Below are positions 57,926 through 64,000 of a stretch of DNA of 64,000 nt, piece after piece. The notes under the pieces were generated by a model. It searched no databases. It had not been told where the DNA came from and saw only the letters and a list, made by a program, of their open reading frames with translations. The translations under genes and the position numbers were made by a program. This DNA comes from Solenopsis invicta (taxonomy: Eukaryota; Arthropoda; Insecta; Hymenoptera; Formicidae). Where the stretch lies: assembly GCF_016802725.1 (NCBI RefSeq), contig NC_052666.1, forward strand, positions 6,737,001 through 6,801,000, written 5' to 3'. Positions within the stretch are counted from its first letter, which is position 1, and every line of letters begins with the position of its first letter.

Positions 57926-58131
57926 TGTAGCGACTTAATGTATAAATCACTAGATTTATTCGAGATTGAAAGATATTTATTATAAACGTGTTCATTCCTT
58001 GACAGACAATATATTAATAAAGAAGTAAATGTTTTTTAACAAAAGATGTTTAGTGTGTTGCTAAGTAACAAGTGTAAAAAGTGTAAGTGTAAGAATAAAT
58101 AGTGTAAGTGAAAGAGTGTAAGAACGCCACA
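57926..58131 (-). repeat. 5' LTR of the CsRn1-like element
   Basis: 206 bp, TGTAGCGACTT to AACGCCACA; differs from the other copy by one T. Confidence 0.88.
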
Positions 58132-58282
58132 CAGCATTTACCGCTGGCGCCATCTATTGGAAAACGGCGGTTTTCAATTTGTACTCCTAATACAAAAATT
58201 GGGATCAAAATCCCAGGGTGACTCACCTGATCCTCCCCTTGTAAGTGAATGCTTTAAAATTTGTTTATGTATATACATACAT

Positions 58283-58671
58283 ATACAGGGTGATTCAGAA
58301 TGACCCATGTGTCCCTGTAAAGACGTATTCTTGAATAAATTCTGAGACGATTTTTCCTGTACGAAAATTTTGTCCGACGCTTAATTTTTAAATAATAAGG
58401 GGATAAAGTTAGCGAATCATGGGCCGTGTACACATGGTAGACAAAGGCACCGCAACTCACCGTCCGACACGAGTAAGCGCCCGCGTCGGACGGTGAGTTG
58501 CGGCGCCTTTGTCTACAATGTGTACACGGCCCGTGATTCGCTAACTTTATCCTCTTATTATTCAAAAATTAAGCGTCGAACAAAATTTTCGTACAGGAAA
58601 AATCGTCTCAGAATTTATTCAAAAATACGTCTTTACAGGGACACATGGGTCGTTCTGAATCACCCTGTATA
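58283..58671. repeat. Palindromic foldback MITE
   Basis: Two arms of about 185 bp are near-perfect reverse complements, from ATACAGGGTGATTCAGAA to TTCTGAATCACCCTGTAT, meeting at a short centre around 58470. TA-rich sequence flanks both ends. No coding capacity; open frames on both strands mirror each other because of the palindrome. Confidence 0.88.
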
Positions 58672-59403
58672 CTTGTGTGTGTATATATATATATAGTATA
58701 TCAAATTTGTATAAATATACATGGATGTATACCGGGTGTCCCAGACCACCCGTCCCACCCGATTTTTTCGTAAACGCGACATTTTAAAGAAAAATGTTTC
58801 AGACTAAAGTTGTAGGGTTTTAAAAGATCTATTTACTGATTTTATCAGTTTGACCTTGGATGGCGTCGCCAAGGTCAGATCAAAATAACATTAACTTTTT
58901 TAAATAGGACACCTCATTTTTGGTTCCAGAATCTAATAGCTGGTGTCAAGACCTTTCCAAAACACTATAAGAAAGTTTATTTTTGTTGAGTACTTTCCGA
59001 GTTGTGAGGCTTGAAAGTTACGGTGTACTGTTACCTTCAAGCGTCATAACTCGGAAAGTCCTTAACCAAAATAAACTTATTTATAGTGTTTTGGAAAGCT
59101 CTCGAAATCGACTACAAGAAAATGCAATGAAAAATATACCTGTTTCAGACCACCCGTCCCACCCTTTTAAAACGTAGGGATGTGCTTGTACAAAAAAATG
59201 GCTCAGACAAAATTTGCATGATTTCGAGGGATCAACCTGATGATGATCTTGAATTCGACCTTGAGATCGATCTTGGGCATAAAGGTATAAGTCAAAGTAA
59301 CATTTTTAAAATGTAAAAACGAAATAATCGGTGCCGCCTGTAGGTATTAGCGTTACCAAAGGTGTACCACGTGTAGGTAACAAGATCGTACTTACACCTT
59401 ATC

Positions 59404-59747
59404 GGGGTGCTTTTTTAAGGTGGTTCCCCTCGCCGTCACCTTTGTCGGGGTGCTTTCATAAGGTGGTTCCCCTTGCCGTCACCTTTGTCGGGGTGCTTTC
59501 ATAAGGTGGTTCCCCTTGCCGTCACCTTTGTCGGGGTGCTTTTTTAAGGTGGTTCCCCTCGCCGTCACCTTTGTCGGGGTGCTTTCATAAGGTGGTTCCC
59601 CTTGCCGTCACCTTTGTCGGGGTGCTTTCATAAGGTGGTTTCCCTTGCCGTCACCTTTGTCGGGGTGCTTTTTAAGGTGGTTCCCCTCGCCGTCACCTTT
59701 GTCGGGGTGCTTTCATAAGGTGGTTCCCCTTGCCGTCACCTTTGTGC
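59404..59747. repeat. 43 bp minisatellite, eight copies with a higher-order pattern
   Basis: The unit starts GGGGTGCTT and ends CACCTTTGTC. Type A units have a T-run and CCCCTCGCC; type B have TTCATAA and CCCCTTGCC. The order is A B B A B B A B, so the larger period is 129 bp. It lies just beyond the stop of the transposase. Confidence 0.85.
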
Positions 59748-59760
59748 ATACGCATGTTGT

Positions 59761-60816
59761 TCAGTCTCGATATTCAAAATGTCCACCACGTGCATTTATA
59801 CAGGCTGTTACCCTACTTTGGAAATCATCCGTCGCCCAACGAATTTCGTCAGTATCTAGAGACTGAATGACTTGTCGAATTCTGTTTTTCATATCTTCTG
59901 CAGTCGTAGGTCGTTCGCGGTATACAAGGTCTTTTATTCGTCCCCACAAATAATAATCTAAAATTGTAAGGTCCGGTGATCGTGGTGGCCAATTATGTGG
60001 ACCATGTTTACCTATCCATCGGCCGCGAAATATGCGGTTCAGTTGATGACGAGCAATGACAGACGTGTGGGCGGGACATCCATCCTGTTGAAACCACATA
60101 TTTAGACGTAATTGGAGTGAAATATCTTCAAGTAAACGTGGAAGTTCGTTTTCGAGTAAATCGGCGTATAAAAAACGGTTTAAATTCTCTTGAAAGAAAA
60201 ATGGTCCCACGATATGCGTATCAACAATTCCGCACCAAACATTGACTTTCCAGATACGTTGATGATCCATTTCTCGATACCAATGTGGATTCTCTTGTGC
60301 CCAATAACGAAAATTATGTGTGTTTATTTCGCCGTCACTTTTAAAGGTGCACTCATCAGAAAATAAAATACTTCTATGGAAATTAGGTAATTGTTGAGTA
60401 ATCCAATTACAGAATATCAGTCTTTGTCTATGATCGTTCAATGTCATGGCCTGGTGAAGTGACATTCGATATGGATGGAATGAATTTTCACGAAAAATTC
60501 GACTGATCGTGCTTCGACTTATTCCACTATCTCTTGCTCGTCGCTTTAAAGAATCATTCGGGGTTACAAAGGCAGATGCAATTACATCAGGTGCTCTTAC
60601 TGAACGAACTGATCGATGAATTTGCCTTCCCTTATTATGATCCGGCTGAACAATACCTTTTACAATTATTCGACGTTGTAAGCGACTGAAAACTTTGCGC
60701 GAATGTGGTGTATGATCGGGATATTCATTTCGCCACATTATTTCAGCTGCTCGAAAACTTCCAGCTCTACCCAAAACTGACATCATTAACGCAGCTTCTT
60801 CGTTCGGGTAAGGCAT
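59761..60816 (-). CDS. Tc1/mariner-like transposase, spacing DD41D
   Basis: 351 codons without interruption. The N-terminal helix-turn-helix region (AALMMSVLGRAGSFRAAEIM, RDSGISRSTISRIFREN) is followed by ILFSDECTFKSDG (first Asp), MWFQQDGCPAHTS (second Asp) and WPPRSPDLTILDYYLWG (third Asp). By my count 41 residues lie between the second and third catalytic Asp when aligned with mariner's PSDYHLF. Start chosen at MPYPNEEAALMM. It is intact and flanked by complete terminal repeats, so the element may be able to move. 60817-61296 between the start and the right repeat is GC-richer noncoding sequence. Confidence 0.85.
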   Translation of the reverse strand: MPYPNEEAALMMSVLGRAGSFRAAEIMWRNEYPDHTPHSRKVFSRLQRRIIVKGIVQPDHNKGRQIHRSVRSVRAPDVIASAFVTPNDSLKRRARDSGISRSTISRIFRENSFHPYRMSLHQAMTLNDHRQRLIFCNWITQQLPNFHRSILFSDECTFKSDGEINTHNFRYWAQENPHWYREMDHQRIWKVNVWCGIVDTHIVGPFFFQENLNRFLYADLLENELPRLLEDISLQLRLNMWFQQDGCPAHTSVIARHQLNRIFRGRWIGKHGPHNWPPRSPDLTILDYYLWGRIKDLVYRERPTTAEDMKNRIRQVIQSLDTDEIRWATDDFQSRVTACINARGGHFEYRD

Positions 60817-61732
60817 AACTACAAATTACGCTTACGACCGGGTTGCTTATTAGAAAACGTGAATTGGTGACGAGTTGCGTAATATTATGAATTCTAAGCA
60901 ATGACTTTTAGGAGTGGTATGTAAGGGTGCTTTTTCGAGAAAATTACTTTATTGCTACAATAATCAACATTAAATGAAGATTAATATTAATAAATCAAGA
61001 ATAAACGGCATCATAGAGCTGTACCGAATGTTAGAGATCTCGATAATTAGGTATCTTCAAAACTCTACGCGTAGGACTATAGGTACACGCACCGGCAGAA
61101 ATGGTGTCTCTCGACGCTAGCGCTCGGCTGCCGCACACACGCGGAGCCGCGCTCGTACGTGTGTCTAGGCTGCGCGGCGACGATCGGGGTGCGGGCGGAA
61201 AGTGGTGGGGGGCTTTACGATAGTGCATCCTCCTCGCTCGACGCTGGTTCGAGAGAGAAAGCATTATTCGACGTGATACCATGGGCGAAGTCGGTGTCCT
61301 CTGCTTATATTTTTCATTGCATTTTCTTGTAGTCGATTTCGAGAGCTTTCCAAAACACTATAAATAAGTTTATTTTGGTTAAGGACTTTCCGAGTTATGA
61401 CGCTTGAAGGTAACAGTACACCGTAACTTTCAAGCCTCACAACTCGGAAAGTACTCAACAAAAATAAACTTTCTTATAGTGTTTTGGAAAGGTCTTGACA
61501 CCAGCTATTAGATTCTGGAACCAAAAATGAGGTGTCCTATTTAAAAAAGTTAATGTTATTTTGATCTGACCTTGGCGACGCCATCCAAGGTCAAACTGAT
61601 AAAATCAGTAAATAGATCTTTTAAAACCCTACAACTTTAGTCTGAAACATTTTTCTTTAAAATGTCGCGTTTACGAAAAAATCGGGTGGGACGGGTGGTC
61701 TGGGACACCCGGTATGTATACTCAAAACCATG

Positions 61733-62390
61733 AATACCCTAAATTTTCGAGTAGCAACGATACCAGCATAGCATGGTGTTACGATACTACAATACCGAAC
61801 GAAGAAAAACTAAAAAAAAAGATAAACAAATCAAAATATTGGTGGCTCAATGAGATATGACTCAAGCAAGCATAGTTTTACTCATATTCTTAGGTATAAG
61901 TTAGTGTAGACAAATTTAGTGCAGACATACTCACACACGCAACACAGACACACACACCTCACACACTGTAACATAATACACACACGTACACAAGTAACGA
62001 GCGAAAACGAAGTATATTCTCCCATACAATTATTTATTCTAGCCCTATTATTTTATCTTATTCACCAAACCAGATAAAAAATCCAGTTTTTTGTTATCGT
62101 GGGACTTCCTCTTTTTTGCTGGAATATAAAATCATAAAATAAATATGGAACAACGGTTACAACATCTACTCTGTAGAATGACACGTTTACTGAAACTTAA
62201 AACAGAAACATTGTATTGACTATAGAACTTATTCTACAAAATTGTATGAGGCGGCGAGAGTACTAGATACCGTACCGCCCAATTAAATCTAATAGGTTAA
62301 ATGTTTTTTCTTAGTTTATTGTAACATTTCAAATGATGTATCATTGTATAACAGTCCCGAAATAAACTAATAAAAAATAAAAAAAAAAAA
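61733..62390 (+). mobile_element. 5'-truncated non-LTR retrotransposon (3' end with poly-A)
   Basis: The 658 bp insert ends in an A-rich tail after AATAAA-like text and is flanked by a 15 bp duplication, ATACTCAAAACCATG (61718-61732 and 62391-62405). This is the signature of target-primed reverse transcription. No coding motif remains, so the LINE family cannot be named. Confidence 0.8.
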
Positions 62391-62600
62391 ATACTCAAAA
62401 CCATGTTTAATTGCCAGGAAGAAACATTGAAAATATAATACTAACTAAAAAAATAAATTGTTCCTTTTTAGATACAAATTTTTTGAAACATTTTATTTTC
62501 ATACATTTTTGCAATAGTTATACAAGTACAATTATTCTTTTGATAATCAGTACTTTACTTCAGAAGAAAGTAAAAAAATAATATATCTTGCAAATTATTA

Positions 62601-63679
62601 TCACGGATATTTTACGTATCCCGGTGGTGCTGACGACGGCAATGCCGAAACGTACCCCGGCGCCACGGACGAAGCCGGGACGTACTCTGGAGGGACGGAC
62701 GATGTCGCAACGTACCCCGATGGCACGGACGACGACGGAACATATCCCGGCGGCACGGACGAAGCCGGGACGTACACTGGGGGGACGGTCGACGGTGCAA
62801 CGTACCCCAATGGCACGGACGACGCCGGATTATATGATGCGGGGACGTATCCCGGTGGCACAGTTGATACTGGCGGAGCGGGTCTAGCATGTGGAGCGGG
62901 CGGAACGGACGGAGCGGGAGGAGCGGGCGGAGTGGCCTCTGCGAATGGAGTGGCCACCGCGGGTGGAGCGGCCACCGCATCCCGATCATGATAATTATAA
63001 GACCGCTGCCTAGCGGCCCACTTATTCCGCTGCCGCCTCTGCTTCTGCCAGAGAAGACGTTCTACCTCCTCTTGTACTATCTGTAAAGAAAAAAGCTTTA
63101 TTATATACGTGTATGTGTATGTATATGCATATACATATATATCATATACATAATTGAAACATGGTGTTCATATTTATTGCCGTTCTTATCCTTACTTCAT
63201 TGCTGTTTTGAAAACAACAATGAAGTAAGGAATAGGAACGGCAAGGTATAAATACCGACACATTTCAATAAAAGGTTACTGTGTACTTACTCGATTTATA
63301 AAGATCTCCGGCGTCTGAGTGTACCGCGAGACCGTTTTCGATCTCGCGGACACGTTTTCTGCTGCTGCCGACGTCGCCGTCGTCGCCGTCGCTGCCGACG
63401 TCATCGCAGTCGCAGTCGTTGCCGTCGCTGGTGACGTTGTCGCCGTCGCTGTTGACGTCGTTCGCCGTCCCCGTCGCTGTTGACGTCGTCGCCGTCGCTG
63501 CCGACGTCGTCGCCGTCGCAGTCGTCGCCGTCGCTGGTGACGTCGTCGCCGTCGCTGCCGACGTCGCACGTGATCGCACGTTTCGCCGTCGCTGGTGACG
63601 TCGTCGCCGTCGCTGCCGACGTCATCGCGGTCGCAGTCGTCGCCGTCGCTGGTGACGTCGTCGCCGTCGCTGCCGACGT

Positions 63680-63720
<41 letters not shown>

Positions 63721-64000
63721 TCGCCGTCGCTGCCATCGCTGCCGCCGTCGTCGCCGTTGCCGTCGCTGCCAACATCATCGCCGTCGCTGGCGACGTCGTT
63801 GATTTTTTTGAATCACCTTGTAGTGACTTCCCTTGCTTTGCTCTAGAAAATAAATTTATATATATTATATATATTTTGTACTATATAATATACTATATAT
63901 TATATTCACTTACGCGTTCCACGTCCAGCTCTTCTCCCCATGCTTGCACGCAATATCATGTCTGCACACACGCGGCAAAGAACGAGAAGCTGGAGGAGGT
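62601..64000 (-). CDS. Low-complexity, proline-rich protein gene (3' part, three exons seen)
   Basis: Exon A (63914-64000, runs off the window) reads RHDIACKHGEKSWTWN and ends at a GTAAGT donor. Exon B (63291-63842) follows TTTTCTAG and is mostly a Ala/Thr- or Asp/Gly-coding minisatellite, ending TQTPEIFINR at another GTAAGT. Exon C (62601-63080) follows TTCTTTACAG and reads IVQEEVERLLWQKQRRQRNK, then Ala/Pro-rich text and repeats of PGYVPASSVP-type, to a stop at 62601. B and C join in phase; the frame entering B differs from the one leaving it, so an indel or further splice in the repeat is needed. Function unknown; likely a disordered protein. 62406-62600 downstream is AT-rich. Confidence 0.5.
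63177..63244. repeat. Intronic hairpin
   Basis: Arms 63177-63202 and 63218-63244 pair over about 26 bp with one mismatch and one bulge around a 15-base loop. It lies in the intron between exons B and C of the minus-strand gene. Confidence 0.7.
63360..63800. repeat. GC-rich minisatellite within exon B
   Basis: Imperfect repeats of about 21 bp on GACGTCGGCAGCGACGGCGAC (minus strand). The pattern leaves several frames open at once, coding for Thr/Ala, Asp/Gly or Arg-rich text. Confidence 0.85.

Larger units (their letters stand above)
53501..58131 (-). mobile_element. CsRn1-like Gypsy LTR retrotransposon, apparently intact
   Basis: LTRs 53501-53707 (207 bp) and 57926-58131 (206 bp) differ only by one T in a T-run as far as I can see. 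CAGC is duplicated at 53497-53500 and 58132-58135. The minus strand carries a tRNA-Trp primer site, gag and a single uninterrupted pol frame. This is the youngest-looking complete element in the window. Confidence 0.9.
52269..58190 (-). mobile_element. mariner transposon interrupted by a CsRn1-like LTR element
   Basis: The terminal repeats are identical over 30 bp, TTAGGAGTACAAATTGAAAA and onward, at 52269 and inverted at 58190, flanked by TA (52267-52268 and 58191-58192). Without the insert (53501-58131 plus 4 bp) it is about 1.29 kb, the normal size of mariner. Confidence 0.9.
58732..61712 (-). mobile_element. Tc1/mariner-superfamily element with about 410 bp terminal repeats
   Basis: Left repeat 58732-59142 and right repeat about 61300-61712 are almost exact reverse complements, starting CCGGGTGTCCCAGACCACCC. 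TA flanks both (58730-58731 and 61713-61714). Inside are one transposase gene and a 43 bp minisatellite. Each terminal repeat also contains its own internal palindrome of about 150 bp (58955-59100 in the left one). Confidence 0.85.

Noticed and set aside
58254..58696. Two near-identical 103 and 67 residue proteins on opposite strands
   Set aside because: They are mirror images produced by the palindromic MITE.
59404..59747. CRISPR-like array
   Set aside because: Continuous 43 bp tandem units without spacers.
58983..61461. Identical small frames in both terminal repeats of the DD41D element
   Set aside because: Duplicate translations of the inverted terminal repeats, with no domain.

Overview
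The window is insect nuclear DNA, AT-rich, with introns, microsatellites and one 100-base assembly gap (24652-24751). The mix of transposons (pogo/Tigger-like, hAT, P-like, ISL2EU, mariner, CsRn1-like Gypsy, errantivirus-like retrovirus) and the style of the zinc-finger proteins suggest a hymenopteran, most likely an ant; that identification is inference. I see no rRNA or tRNA gene, no CRISPR array and no complete, clearly functional host gene. Most of the sequence is mobile elements, many inserted into one another, around a few host-like exons and one host pseudogene.

Layout. 1-2.6 kb: a Mutator-like transposase fused to a YqaJ nuclease, followed in the same frame by a Ulp1-like protease. 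4.3-4.6 kb: a foldback repeat. 5.2-6.9 kb: a frameshifted pogo/Tigger-like transposase, then at 7.55 kb a small divergent two-exon zinc-ribbon gene. 9.1-16.8 kb: a hAT transposase gene whose first intron holds an errantivirus-like element (9429-15155) with env but almost no pol. 18.0-19.1 kb: an inverted, rearranged hAT fragment. 19.3-27.9 kb: a segment flanked by roughly 390 bp inverted repeats that contains an intron-bearing condensin Cap-D2 pseudogene, two opposed arrays of hairpin satellite around the gap, and a small gene whose start codon is split by an intron. 29.7-37.2 kb: a Gypsy-type LTR element with a tRNA-Lys primer site and a decayed pol. 37.5-48.4 kb: a proline-rich terminal exon interrupted by a solo LTR, which is interrupted by a P-like transposon, which is interrupted by an ISL2EU transposon; each level has a target-site duplication. 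49.1-50.4 kb: another solo LTR. 50.7-51.3 kb: a transposase relic. 52.3-58.2 kb: a mariner carrying a recent CsRn1-like Gypsy element with intact gag and pol. 58.3-61.7 kb: a palindromic MITE and a Tc1/mariner-type element with about 410 bp terminal repeats. 61.7-62.4 kb: a 5'-truncated LINE. 62.6-64 kb: a minus-strand low-complexity, proline-rich gene that runs off the window.

How the parts work together: the full LTR elements have paired LTRs, primer sites next to the 5' LTR and purine tracts next to the 3' LTR, all in minus orientation. The ISL2EU and P-like elements each carry a THAP DNA-binding module with their transposase. The nesting gives a relative order of insertion: host exon, then solo LTR, then P-like, then ISL2EU; hAT, then errantivirus; mariner, then CsRn1-like. 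Splice sites, family names and primer tRNAs were read by eye and no database was searched.
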